Source of the DNA: a virus
Length of the DNA stretch: 22,149 nt
Virus record (IMG/VR): IMGVR_UViG_3300036652_000990
Location: 1 to 22,149 of that record
Direction: 5' to 3' (one strand)
Part shown: positions 1 through 5,273 of the stretch, piece by piece
How the letters are laid out: the number at the start of each line of letters is the position of its first letter
How positions within the stretch are numbered: the stretch's first letter is position 1
Program-made: the position numbers and the translations under genes
Notes under the pieces: model-generated
Told to the model about the DNA's origin: nothing
Databases searched by the model: none
Seen by the model: only the letters and a program-made list of their open reading frames with translations

Positions 1-54
1 GACGGCCTGTCGACGCGGTACTACCTGCCCGGACGAGAGAGGGAATCCGCATGA
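1..54 (+). CDS. 3' end of an upstream gene (partial)
   Basis: Frame 1 is open from the window edge and gives a 17-residue tail (DGLSTRYYLPGRERESA) before TGA at 52-54. The stop overlaps the next start codon in an ATGA arrangement, typical of translationally coupled phage genes, which is the main reason for believing it. Too little of the protein is present to suggest a function. Confidence 0.5.
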   Translation, partial: DGLSTRYYLPGRERESA

Positions 55-443
55 CCGGCTCCGACTACGCCGACGCCTTGGCCGAGTGGTCCCCGGTCGA
101 GCAGGCCGCCCCGCTGCGCTTCCCGCCGACCGTCGTGGAGCAGCGGCCGCTTATGGTGGTGCCGACACCCCTGCCCGCACCCCCGGAGTCCCGCCCCCGT
201 GTGGACCTGCTGTCGGTGCGCCTGGTCGCGACGGGTGTGTGCGCTGCGGGTGTGGGCGGCGGCGTGGACCTGGCGGGGCAGGGCATCGCGGCGGCGGGTC
301 CGTGGCTGTGGGCGCTGGCCGGGGTGCTGGTGGCGCTGGCGGGGCTGGTGGCACTGGTCAAGGGGCACGCCGCGCCGTCGGGTAGCGGCAATACGACGGT
401 GACGATCTCGGGCGGCAAGAACCGGATCGGCAGCGTCGGCTGA
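51..443 (+). CDS. small membrane protein, unknown function
   Basis: The gene encodes 130 residues from ATG, with a GAGAGAGGGA ribosome-binding site just upstream. Residues 1-55 are Pro-rich and soluble. Two hydrophobic stretches follow, about 56-84 (Gly/Ala-rich, weaker) and 85-105 (PWLWALAGVLVALAGLVALV, a clear transmembrane helix). The tail is Gly/Ser/Thr-rich and ends SGGKNRIGSVG. It overlaps the preceding stop (ATGA) and the following start (TGATG), so it belongs to a coupled operon. Two transmembrane helices would fit a holin or a membrane-associated accessory protein, but no lysis genes lie nearby, so no function is assigned. Confidence 0.75.
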   Translation: MTGSDYADALAEWSPVEQAAPLRFPPTVVEQRPLMVVPTPLPAPPESRPRVDLLSVRLVATGVCAAGVGGGVDLAGQGIAAAGPWLWALAGVLVALAGLVALVKGHAAPSGSGNTTVTISGGKNRIGSVG

Positions 444-544
444 TGCGCCACCAGCGCACTCCCGGCCGGTGGGTCAGCACTCTGTGCGGCTGGCTGATCT
501 GGTGGGAGTGCATCCTCGGGTGCTTCCTGCCCCACCATCATTGA
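443..544 (+). CDS. 33-residue hydrophobic peptide
   Basis: This short reading frame starts at ATG 443, overlapping the previous stop by one base, and ends at TGA 542-544. The peptide has a basic N-terminus (MRHQRTPGRW), a Trp/Cys-rich hydrophobic core (STLCGWLIWWECILGCFL) and a PHHH tail, so it looks like a single-span membrane microprotein. The stop is immediately followed by GAGGAGGA, the ribosome-binding site of the next gene. Evidence is the coupling and composition only; it may be unexpressed. Confidence 0.42.
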   Translation: MRHQRTPGRWVSTLCGWLIWWECILGCFLPHHH

Positions 545-560
545 GGAGGATGATGACGGC

Positions 561-923
561 GTGAGCATCCTGGACGAGATCGACCGCCTCCACCTCGCAT
601 TCCCCTTCGAGCCCCAGCCGCCCGAACTGTCCGCCGAGGATCTGGCCGAGGTCAACCGCATCGCCGTGCAGGGCTCCTCTTTGGGCTTCGGCAGCATCGA
701 CTACCTCGCCGACGCAATGCAGCGCACGATCACGGCCTACGCGGTGCGGGATGAGCGCAGGCTGACCAGGTACCGGCTGGCGTGGTCCGGGCCGGACAAG
801 TTGCAGCGGCAGATTGCCCGCGCCTACGGGCTGCCTGTCATGCTGCTGCTCCCGACGCCACCGTCCGCCCTGGATGCCCGGTACCGGCGGCGTCAGATCA
901 ACCGGCGGCGGAGGCGCAAGTGA
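561..923 (+). CDS. hypothetical protein with very basic C-terminus
   Basis: The gene encodes 120 residues from GTG, ten bases after GAGGAGGA (543-550). The ATGs at 550 and 553 are dismissed because their frame stops after four codons. The N-terminal third is acidic (ILDEIDRLHLAF, ELSAEDLAEVNR), the middle looks helical, and the last residues are almost all basic (RYRRRQINRRRRRK), which could bind nucleic acid. I do not recognise a family. The stop overlaps the next GTG start (GTGA). Confidence 0.72.
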   Translation: MSILDEIDRLHLAFPFEPQPPELSAEDLAEVNRIAVQGSSLGFGSIDYLADAMQRTITAYAVRDERRLTRYRLAWSGPDKLQRQIARAYGLPVMLLLPTPPSALDARYRRRQINRRRRRK

Positions 924-1078
924 CCGAGGCCATCGACCTGCATGCCGAGGAGGACTGCCCCGGTGACGGCCACGACATCGAATGCCACGATGGCAACCTG
1001 TACGGGCCGTGCGGTGCGGAGTTCTGCTACGGCGCGGACGTCAAGGTCGGCAACTGCGGATGCGCCTGCCATGACTGA
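920..1078 (+). CDS. Cys-rich microprotein, possible zinc binder
   Basis: The gene encodes 52 residues from GTG 920, which overlaps the previous stop as GTGA. Cysteines and histidines are dense (EDCPGDGHDIECHDG, GPCGAEFCYG, NCGCACHD), with seven Cys and four His in 52 residues, suggesting one or two zinc-binding knuckles. A longer reading in the same frame from 782 would run through the preceding gene and is not preferred. Its stop overlaps the next ATG region (ATGACTGA). Function unknown; small Cys-rich proteins of this kind are common in actinophage accessory regions. Confidence 0.62.
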   Translation: MTEAIDLHAEEDCPGDGHDIECHDGNLYGPCGAEFCYGADVKVGNCGCACHD

Positions 1079-1241
1079 ACCCCGCTTCCGGGTCACGGCG
1101 TGGCCGCCCTTCGATCCAGACCAGACCTTCCATGTCTGGGACAACCAGACCCATGGCGAAGTCGTCGGCCGCTGGAACACGCACGATCAAGCCCAGGCGT
1201 GGGCCGACCAGTGCAACGCCCGGGAAGAGGAGCGGCCGTGA
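1071..1241 (+). CDS. small hypothetical protein
   Basis: The gene encodes 56 residues from ATG 1071, overlapping the end of the preceding gene by eight bases. The sequence has a compact pattern with conserved-looking aromatics (FRVTAWPPFDP, FHVWDNQTHGEVVGRW, AQAWADQCN), like a small beta-alpha domain. It ends in EEERP, whose codons supply a GGAAGAGGAG ribosome-binding site for the next gene; its TGA overlaps the next GTG. No family is recognised. Confidence 0.62.
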   Translation: MTEPRFRVTAWPPFDPDQTFHVWDNQTHGEVVGRWNTHDQAQAWADQCNAREEERP

Positions 1242-1798
1242 CCGAGACCGCGCCGCTGACCACTGCCGTGGATGAGGACCTCCTCTGCCATCTGACCCGA
1301 GTCGTTTACTCCGACCTCGGGTTCTGCGGCTGCGGCTGGCCCACCGAGGGCCTGACCGTGGTTCACGAACTCCTGGCCGCGTTCGGTGCCGACCCGTGGG
1401 AGCGGCGCAGCGAAGCGCTCCTGCGGCTGCTCCCCAAGGACGGTGTGCGGCACATCGTGCTATCCGTCCTGGACCATGCCGGGCTCATGGACCACGGGTC
1501 GAGCGTGGTCGGTGCGTGGCTGACGCCGCGCGGGAGGTGGTGGCTGTACGCCGTCGAGACGGTCGGCGGCATCAGCGGCCTGAGCGGCAGGTTCGACGAG
1601 CCCGGGATCGGCTACCCGCACACAGGGGAAGCGGCCGACGCGGGGCAGGAATGTACTGACGCGTGCTGGGTGGTGCCGGACGGGTGGGAGCCCGCTGGGG
1701 CAGCCGTGCCCGTCGTCGTCCCGCCCGTCGTCGTCCCAGCTGCGCCGGGGCCGTGCGTCCGCTGCCTGTACGGCACACCCCACGAACAGCACGACTGA
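1238..1798 (+). CDS. conserved-looking hypothetical protein
   Basis: The gene encodes 186 residues from GTG 1238 (GTGA overlap with the previous stop, AGAGGAG upstream). The N-terminal half has a helical look with a short Cys knuckle (FCGCGWP, residues about 29-35). The middle motif HGSSVVGAWLTPRGRWWLY suggests a small folded domain. A Pro/Val-rich linker (VPVVVPPVVVPAAPGP) leads to a C-terminal CVRCLYGTPHEQH, a possible zinc-binding tail. An in-frame start further upstream at 1100 lies inside the previous gene and is rejected. Function unknown. Confidence 0.7.
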   Translation: MTETAPLTTAVDEDLLCHLTRVVYSDLGFCGCGWPTEGLTVVHELLAAFGADPWERRSEALLRLLPKDGVRHIVLSVLDHAGLMDHGSSVVGAWLTPRGRWWLYAVETVGGISGLSGRFDEPGIGYPHTGEAADAGQECTDACWVVPDGWEPAGAAVPVVVPPVVVPAAPGPCVRCLYGTPHEQHD

Positions 1799-1807
1799 GC
1801 AGGCATC

Positions 1808-2419
1808 ATGGACGCCATGAGCAGCCCCCTCGTCACCTTCCTCTTCGCGCAGCTCGACGCCGACCAGGCCGCAGCCGACGACGCTGAGACTGCGTGCTGG
1901 CACATCGACTACTGCGATGACCGAGGCGAACCGTTCCACGATCGCCTGTCGGCGGCGCGGGTCCTGGTCGAGGTCGAGGCCAAGCGGCAGATCATCGCCG
2001 CAGTGGACGCGCTCGACAAGGACGGCGACATCCGGAGCGCGATCGGCACGTACCTCGACACCGACGCGATCTGGACTGCCCTCGCACTGCCCTACGCCGA
2101 CAGGGACGGATATGACCCGCACTGGGCACCCGCCCCGGACCCCGTCATCGATGATCAGCTCGAACGCTACGAGGCCGCAGCCCGGGGCCTGCGCGGGAAC
2201 CTGCTCGCGATGGTGGCCGCCGACATGCCCCAACCCTCACACCTCAAGACCGCGATCACCGGCATGGTCAACCATCTCGCCGACACAGTTGAGGGGCCGT
2301 CGCCGCTCCGCGAGATGATCCGGAACAGCCTCGACCTTCGCCCGTCGGGAAACGGCGCCTGCTACGAGGCGTCGTGGGGCTGGGTGCACTCGCAGCCGTC
2401 GTGCCGCTGCCCGCGCTGA
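1808..2419 (+). CDS. DUF6221-like protein
   Basis: The gene encodes 203 residues. The pattern is that of the DUF6221 family widespread in Streptomyces phages and genomes: an N-terminal LVTFLFAQLDADQAAADDAE helix, then RVLVEVEAKRQIIAAVDALD, then LALPYADRDGYDPHWAP. In the family these elements normally surround a Cys-containing segment and end near YDPxW; here about 75 extra residues follow, so the C-terminus is extended. ATG 1808 or ATG 1817 could be the start; the second fits the usual family N-terminus as well. Biochemical role unknown. Its last 58 bases are overlapped by a probable minus-strand gene. Confidence 0.8.
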   Translation: MDAMSSPLVTFLFAQLDADQAAADDAETACWHIDYCDDRGEPFHDRLSAARVLVEVEAKRQIIAAVDALDKDGDIRSAIGTYLDTDAIWTALALPYADRDGYDPHWAPAPDPVIDDQLERYEAAARGLRGNLLAMVAADMPQPSHLKTAITGMVNHLADTVEGPSPLREMIRNSLDLRPSGNGACYEASWGWVHSQPSCRCPR

Positions 2420-2682
2420 GGTTCCGCCCGCACCATCCACCGATCCCGGCCGGTGATCGGCATCAGCCGGCCGACGGGTACCAGGCCGAGGGTGCGGAGC
2501 CGGTCGAGCCACGCCAGGGCTTCGGCTTCGCTGTCGGCCTGCACGCTCACCATCACGGGGGCCATGGGGCCATGGTGACGGCTGGTCACGGGTGGTGGGG
2601 CGGGTTCGCCCGGATTCGCCTGCGCCGCCGCCCGCTCCGGGTGGATGCTGGCTAGGTCGGCTCCGGAAGACAGCCGTCGCAT
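2362..2682 (-). CDS. probable minus-strand small protein
   Basis: This would be the only gene on the minus strand: 106 residues from ATG at 2682, with GAGGGG five bases before it on the minus strand. The core reads like a real domain: VMVSVQADSEAEALAWLD, then RLRTLGLVPVGRLMPITG, then RDRWMVRAEP, with helix and strand alternation and a normal amino-acid mix, unlike typical GC-rich antisense frames. A shorter start at MAPVMVSV is possible. It overlaps the 3' end of the convergent DUF6221-like gene by 58 bases. No family is recognised, and it could still be an antisense artefact. Confidence 0.48.
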   Translation of the reverse strand: MRRLSSGADLASIHPERAAAQANPGEPAPPPVTSRHHGPMAPVMVSVQADSEAEALAWLDRLRTLGLVPVGRLMPITGRDRWMVRAEPQRGQRHDGCECTQPHDAS

Positions 2683-2721
2683 GCAGGCCCCTCACGCCGT
2701 CCCCCGCCGTGAGGGGCCTGC
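2683..2721. repeat. 14-bp perfect inverted repeat (hairpin)
   Basis: The arms gcaggcccctcacg (2683-2696) and cgtgaggggcctgc (2708-2721) are perfectly complementary around an 11-base loop. It lies between the start of the minus-strand gene and the + strand gene at 2816. There is no T-tract. It could be a Streptomyces-style terminator without T-tract, or an RNA element covering the ribosome-binding site of the minus-strand gene. The rest of 2722-2815 shows no convincing promoter. Confidence 0.6.
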
Positions 2722-2815
2722 GCATGTCGCGGTGCAGGTCAGGGCCTGGAATCCGGCGGGTGTGGCGCATACTCGGAGCAGTCCATCCCCTCCCGCACCC
2801 ACAGGGGGCCTGCGC

Positions 2816-3520
2816 ATGCCCACGCAGTACGACGACCAGGAACCCGCCTACCGCTGCACCTGCTGCACCCGACTCCTGCACGCTGATGAACTCACCCGCT
2901 ACGCCTGCCGGGTGTGCGAGGACCAGGCCGTCAAGCAGCTGCGGGAACTCGCCACCCTGTACGGCCGACTCGCCGACGTCCTGGTACCTGGCGCGGCACC
3001 CAGCAACGGCGGACGGGTCGTCACATCCAAGTCCGCACCCCTGCCTGCCGCGTTGACGCCGTTGGACCTGCGAGGCCCGGGCGGGATCGTGTCCGTCCTG
3101 GTCGGTATTGAGATCCGGTGGCTGACGGCCGTCGGGTTCACCCTGCCGGGCTTCCGGGGCTCCTACGAGCAGGAACTGCCCCAGGCGGTCAAGGTGCTGG
3201 TGAACCAGCTGCCGTGGGCGTGCGACGCCTTCGAGGACGTGGCCGACGGCCTGCGGAAGATCAGCAGTCTGCACGGCCGGGCCACGGCCGCTGTGACCGG
3301 TGAGCGTGACGTGCGCGTCCCGCTCGGAACCTGCCCGACCGTCGTCGACGAGACGACGGGCGAAGTGTGCGGCAGCAAGTTGCGGGTGTCGCCCTGGGCT
3401 GCGGTGATTCGCTGCGGGTTGTGCAACACCCAGTGGGGGCGTGACGAGTGGCTGCGGCTCGGCTCGGCGATGTGCGGCCTGCCCGTGCCCGCATACACAG
3501 CCGCGCGAGTGGTTGCCTAG
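2816..3520 (+). CDS. two-zinc-ribbon protein, actinophage family
   Basis: The gene encodes 234 residues from ATG 2816, with GGGGG upstream. Near the N-terminus are CTCC (about 14-17) and CRVC (about 32-35), a first Cys4 zinc ribbon. The middle (about 45-160) is helical (QLRELATLYGRLADVL, QAVKVLVNQLPW). A second Cys4 site near the C-terminus is formed by the Cys of GTCPTVV, the Cys of GEVCGSKL and CGLC, followed by WGRDEWLRLG. Proteins with this layout are common in Streptomyces phages and often sit next to a small HTH gene, as here. A DNA- or protein-binding role is inferred, not shown. Confidence 0.85.
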   Translation: MPTQYDDQEPAYRCTCCTRLLHADELTRYACRVCEDQAVKQLRELATLYGRLADVLVPGAAPSNGGRVVTSKSAPLPAALTPLDLRGPGGIVSVLVGIEIRWLTAVGFTLPGFRGSYEQELPQAVKVLVNQLPWACDAFEDVADGLRKISSLHGRATAAVTGERDVRVPLGTCPTVVDETTGEVCGSKLRVSPWAAVIRCGLCNTQWGRDEWLRLGSAMCGLPVPAYTAARVVA

Positions 3521-3547
3521 ACATCCACGATTTCGTGAGCGTAGTGT
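3518..3547 (+). promoter_or_regulatory. sigma70-like promoter candidate
   Basis: TAGACA (3518-3523, 5/6 to TTGACA) is followed after 18 bases by TAGTGT (3542-3547, matching the TANNNT pattern). It begins at the stop codon of the preceding gene and would drive the HTH gene after passing a terminator hairpin. Only moderate sequence support. Confidence 0.35.
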
Positions 3548-3574
3548 CTGATCCACTGGACTTGCTTTGCCGAT

Positions 3575-3600
3575 GGGCCGCCCCGACCGGGCGGCCCTTT
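3575..3600 (+). terminator. intrinsic terminator or attenuator
   Basis: A perfect 9-bp GC stem, gggccgccc (3575-3583) and gggcggccc (3589-3597), with a 5-base loop and a TTT tail. It ends four bases before the preferred ATG of the HTH gene, so it could stop transcription from upstream or attenuate the short transcript starting at the 3518-3547 promoter candidate. Confidence 0.65.
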
Positions 3601-3603
3601 CGC

Positions 3604-3846
3604 ATGCCGGGGGTGATCCGTCTGCCCCCGTTCCTCGTGACCGAAGAGCTCGCCGCCGTGTGGACCGGGCGGCCCGCCTCGACTATCCGCCGCTGGGCGT
3701 CCGAGGGCCGCATCACCCGCCACGGGCGCGGACGCGGCAACGTCCGCTACGACCTGGCCGAGCTGGCGGCGAAGACCGAGGGCGAGGACGGCGCGGTCAT
3801 CCCCGGCCGCGCACCCGATCGCATGCCCGTGCCCGTCGCCGCCTGA
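3604..3846 (+). CDS. MerR/excisionase-like helix-turn-helix protein
   Basis: The gene encodes 80 residues from ATG 3604. FLVTEELAAVWTGRPASTIR, continuing RWASEGRITRHGRGRG, then VRYDLAELAA, is the winged-helix pattern of small MerR/excisionase-type DNA-binding proteins: helix, turn, recognition helix with STIRRW, wing with GRGRGNVRY, then D-L. Such proteins act in phages as excisionases or small transcription regulators. A longer in-frame start at GTG 3538 is possible but would translate across the terminator hairpin. An Ala/Pro-rich tail follows the domain. No integrase is in the window to support an excisionase role. Confidence 0.8.
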   Translation: MPGVIRLPPFLVTEELAAVWTGRPASTIRRWASEGRITRHGRGRGNVRYDLAELAAKTEGEDGAVIPGRAPDRMPVPVAA

Positions 3847-3908
3847 ATCTCCCCGCTGGCCGCCACCGGCCTTCGGGGTGCCCGCGCCCGCTCCGAGGGT
3901 GGCGGGTG

Positions 3909-3955
3909 GTTCCGCGCCCCGGGTCGAGGCCGCACGACTCCCCGGGGCGCGGAAC
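3909..3955. repeat. 15-bp perfect inverted repeat
   Basis: The arms gttccgcgccccggg (3909-3923) and cccggggcgcggaac (3941-3955) pair perfectly across a 17-base loop. It lies in the roughly 190-base non-coding stretch between the HTH gene and the tRNA. A weaker 6-bp hairpin (ctgcgg/ccgcag, 3966-3982) follows. Without a T-tract it may be a Streptomyces-type terminator, a processing signal, or a protein-binding site. Confidence 0.55.
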
Positions 3956-4036
3956 ACAAACGACCCTGCGGAACCTCCGCAGACACCCGGCGGTGACGGC
4001 CCGCTTCGGCCACTGGGCGACATCAGCGGCCACCTT

Positions 4037-4109
4037 GCCTCGGTAGCTCAACCGGCAGAGCACCGTCTTCGTAATTCGGAGGTCGCAGGTTCAACTCCTG
4101 CCCGGGGCT
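4037..4109 (+). tRNA. tRNA-Thr(CGT)-like gene, anticodon stem degraded
   Basis: A 73-base cloverleaf can be drawn. The acceptor arms gcctcgg and ccggggc pair over 7 bp (one G-U). D-arm gctc/gagc has an 8-base loop containing GG. The T-arm gcagg-ttcaact-cctgc is perfect. The 7-base anticodon loop ttcgtaa gives CGT (4070-4072), reading ACG, Thr. The anticodon stem (ccgtc against ttcgg) pairs only at its outer three positions. CCA is not encoded. It may be a functional phage tRNA with a weak stem, or a decaying or hybrid copy. Confidence 0.68.
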
Positions 4110-4130
4110 CAACTCCAGGAGGCGGTGACC

Positions 4131-4277
4131 ATGCCCGCCAACCGCGCCTACGTCCCGTGCACCTGCGGCCACCTGCCCGCCGAGCGCGGACCGTCCGGGA
4201 AGTGCCGCGCCACCAGCCCGGCCGGCTGGCCCTGCGACTGCCAGTCCGTGGACCTCGACGACGACGGGGAGGCGTGA
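4131..4277 (+). CDS. Cys-rich 48-residue protein
   Basis: The gene encodes 48 residues from ATG 4131, with AGGAGGCGGTG about eight bases upstream, one of the clearest ribosome-binding sites in the region. The cysteines CTCGH, GKCRA and CDCQ suggest a small zinc-binding fold; the tail is acidic (DLDDDGEA). Its TGA overlaps the next ATG (TGATG). Unknown function. Confidence 0.62.
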   Translation: MPANRAYVPCTCGHLPAERGPSGKCRATSPAGWPCDCQSVDLDDDGEA

Positions 4278-4456
4278 TGGTCGGCTTCGACTCGATCACC
4301 GTCACCTGCCCGGACTGCAACACCCCCATCGTCTTCGACGTCGCTGTGATGCTCGGCGACCGGCGCGGGGACGGCAGCGTCGGCGTCGATATCGGCGTCG
4401 ACCGCGATCCGATCACCGCCCACGTCGACCAGCAGCACCAGGCGAAGGAGGCGTGA
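4277..4456 (+). CDS. 59-residue protein with CxxC
   Basis: The gene encodes 59 residues from ATG 4277, coupled to the preceding stop. It begins MVGFDSITVTCPDCNTPI, where CPDC looks like half of a zinc ribbon, then continues with a beta-rich section (VGVDIGVDRDPI) and a His-containing end (TAHVDQQHQ) that might complete a metal site. The end of the gene contains AAGGAGG, which serves the next start. The in-frame extension upstream to 3878 crosses the tRNA and is rejected. Confidence 0.62.
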   Translation: MVGFDSITVTCPDCNTPIVFDVAVMLGDRRGDGSVGVDIGVDRDPITAHVDQQHQAKEA

Positions 4457-4761
4457 TGGGCTACTCCCACGACATGCCGCCCGTCGACTGGCCCGGCCTG
4501 GAAATGGCCAGCATCGCCCGGCTGACCGACGACATCTACTTCGGCTGGCTCGACCACGAGCCCAACCCGATGTTCTGGCACTGGTGCGCCGCACTCGCCG
4601 ACGTCCCCGAGGACCACCTGGTGTCCGGGCGCTGGGTCGCAGCCGGGACCAGTGCGCACACCCTGGTCTCCCGCGAACCCCTGCACCTTGAGCCGTCGCT
4701 GCTCTGGTCCTGCTGCGGCCTGCACGGGTTCGTCAGGTCCGGCTCCTGGCAGTCCTGTTGA
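4456..4761 (+). CDS. small conserved-looking phage protein
   Basis: The gene encodes 101 residues from ATG 4456 (GTG 4453 gives one extra residue), with AAGGAGG upstream and a TGATG overlap. The C-terminal half is most distinctive: TLVSREPLHLEPSLLWSCCG followed by LHGFVRSGSWQSC, a pattern seen in small phage proteins where a strand precedes a Cys pair and G-x-x-GF. It may belong with DUF6527-type proteins, though the match is weak. The middle contains many Trp and His (FWHWCAAL). No function assigned. Confidence 0.72.
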   Translation: MGYSHDMPPVDWPGLEMASIARLTDDIYFGWLDHEPNPMFWHWCAALADVPEDHLVSGRWVAAGTSAHTLVSREPLHLEPSLLWSCCGLHGFVRSGSWQSC

Positions 4762-5144
4762 CCGTGCACCCCGACCCGACCCCGGTCCCCGGCCGCTGCT
4801 CCCGCTGCGGGCAACCCGCATGGCTCGACGAACACCGCTGGCGGCACCAAGGGCCAGCCTGCCAGGCCGAGTTCATACCCGACCCACCACCTTCAAGAGG
4901 ACCCTCCATGACCGTCCGCGCCAAGTTCCGCTGCTCCACAGTCACCACCACGCAGTGGGCACCCGGCCAGTCCGACCTCCCGCGCACCTACAAGTTCCAA
5001 GCCGCGTACGACACCTCAATCCCCGAGGACCAGCGCTACGCCAAGTCAACGCCGACCGGGTCGCTGGAGATGCAGGTCGACAACCCGGCCGTGACCTTCG
5101 AGCCGGGCAAGTCCTACTACCTGGACTTCACGCCCGCCGACTGA
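4758..5144 (+). CDS. zinc-ribbon fused in frame to a small phage protein
   Basis: The full frame from TTG 4758 (overlapping the preceding TGA) gives 128 residues. Residues 14-40 form a zinc ribbon-like module, CSRCGQPAWLDEHRWRHQG then PACQAEF. Residues 51-128 are a separate beta-rich domain starting MTVRAKFRC and ending GKSYYLDFTPAD, which resembles a stand-alone family in actinophages. No stop separates the two, but an internal ATG with its own ribbon of Shine-Dalgarno sequence exists (see the entry at 4908). Either one fused protein, or a fused and a short form from the same frame, may be made. No strong ribosome-binding site precedes 4758, so the long form would depend on coupling. Confidence 0.5.
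   Translation: MTVHPDPTPVPGRCSRCGQPAWLDEHRWRHQGPACQAEFIPDPPPSRGPSMTVRAKFRCSTVTTTQWAPGQSDLPRTYKFQAAYDTSIPEDQRYAKSTPTGSLEMQVDNPAVTFEPGKSYYLDFTPAD
4881..4910 (+). repeat. start-associated leader, copy A
   Basis: Reads gacccaccaccttcaagagg followed by accctccatg. First and most diverged of five leaders sharing GACCCAC, ACC(C)TC, an AAGGAG-like box and a CCCTC-type spacer directly before the start codon. Here it lies within the zinc-ribbon reading frame. Confidence 0.5.
4908..5144 (+). CDS. 78-residue actinophage protein (internal start)
   Basis: ATG 4908 has AAGAGGA seven bases upstream and begins MTVRAKFRCSTVTTTQW, the expected N-terminus of this family of small beta-rich phage proteins (RAKF..SVT... 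then a SATPxG-like section, STPTGSLEMQVDNP, and a final YYLDFTPAD). This start is therefore probably the main one, with the longer zinc-ribbon form as an alternative. Role unknown; such genes lie between the early accessory region and the terminase in actinophages. Confidence 0.65.
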   Translation: MTVRAKFRCSTVTTTQWAPGQSDLPRTYKFQAAYDTSIPEDQRYAKSTPTGSLEMQVDNPAVTFEPGKSYYLDFTPAD

Positions 5145-5270
5145 TCGTGTCGAGCCGCCATCAGGTCCGGCGAGACCGGCTGACGGCACCAAGACGCGGG
5201 CAGTCCGGCGTGCGGGGCCGGTGCCGAGTTCCTGCCCGACCCGACGCAACCCACCCTCGAAGGACCGCCG
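5145..5270 (+). pseudogene. relic of a second zinc-ribbon cassette
   Basis: This gap between two genes resembles the zinc-ribbon segment of the preceding gene. In the frame of the next start it reads stop-RHQDAGSPACGAGAEFLPDP, against WRHQGPACQAEFIPDP in the intact copy. The Trp codon before RHQ is tgg in the intact copy and tga here (5181-5183). The nucleotide match is clear at gacggcaccaag and gccgagttcctgcccgaccc. The first Cys pair is no longer recognisable. The last 29 codons remain open and in frame with ATG 5271, as in the intact copy. It is best read as a decayed duplicate. Confidence 0.6.
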
Positions 5271-5273
5271 ATG
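5238..5273 (+). repeat. start-associated leader, copy B
   Basis: Reads gacccgacgcaaccc then accctcgaaggaccgccgatg. It carries the ACCCTC and GAAGGA elements in front of the ATG of the next gene, within the relic cassette. Confidence 0.5.

Noticed and set aside
2374-2655. A + strand frame of 93 codons over the 2420-2655 gap
   Set aside because: Gly/His/Arg-rich sequence without structure, no ribosome-binding site, and starts inside the preceding gene; the minus strand is the better candidate.
2237-3556. Minus-strand open frame spanning the zinc-ribbon gene
   Set aside because: Composition is that of an antisense shadow; only the shorter frame at 2362-2682, in a different register, looks protein-like.
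4037-4109. Phage attachment site based on the tRNA
   Set aside because: No integrase or second copy of the tRNA 3' end lies in the window, so an attachment role cannot be supported.
3878-4276. Upstream in-frame extension of the 59-residue gene at 4277
   Set aside because: It would translate across the inverted repeat and the tRNA; ATG 4277 overlaps the previous stop and is well placed.
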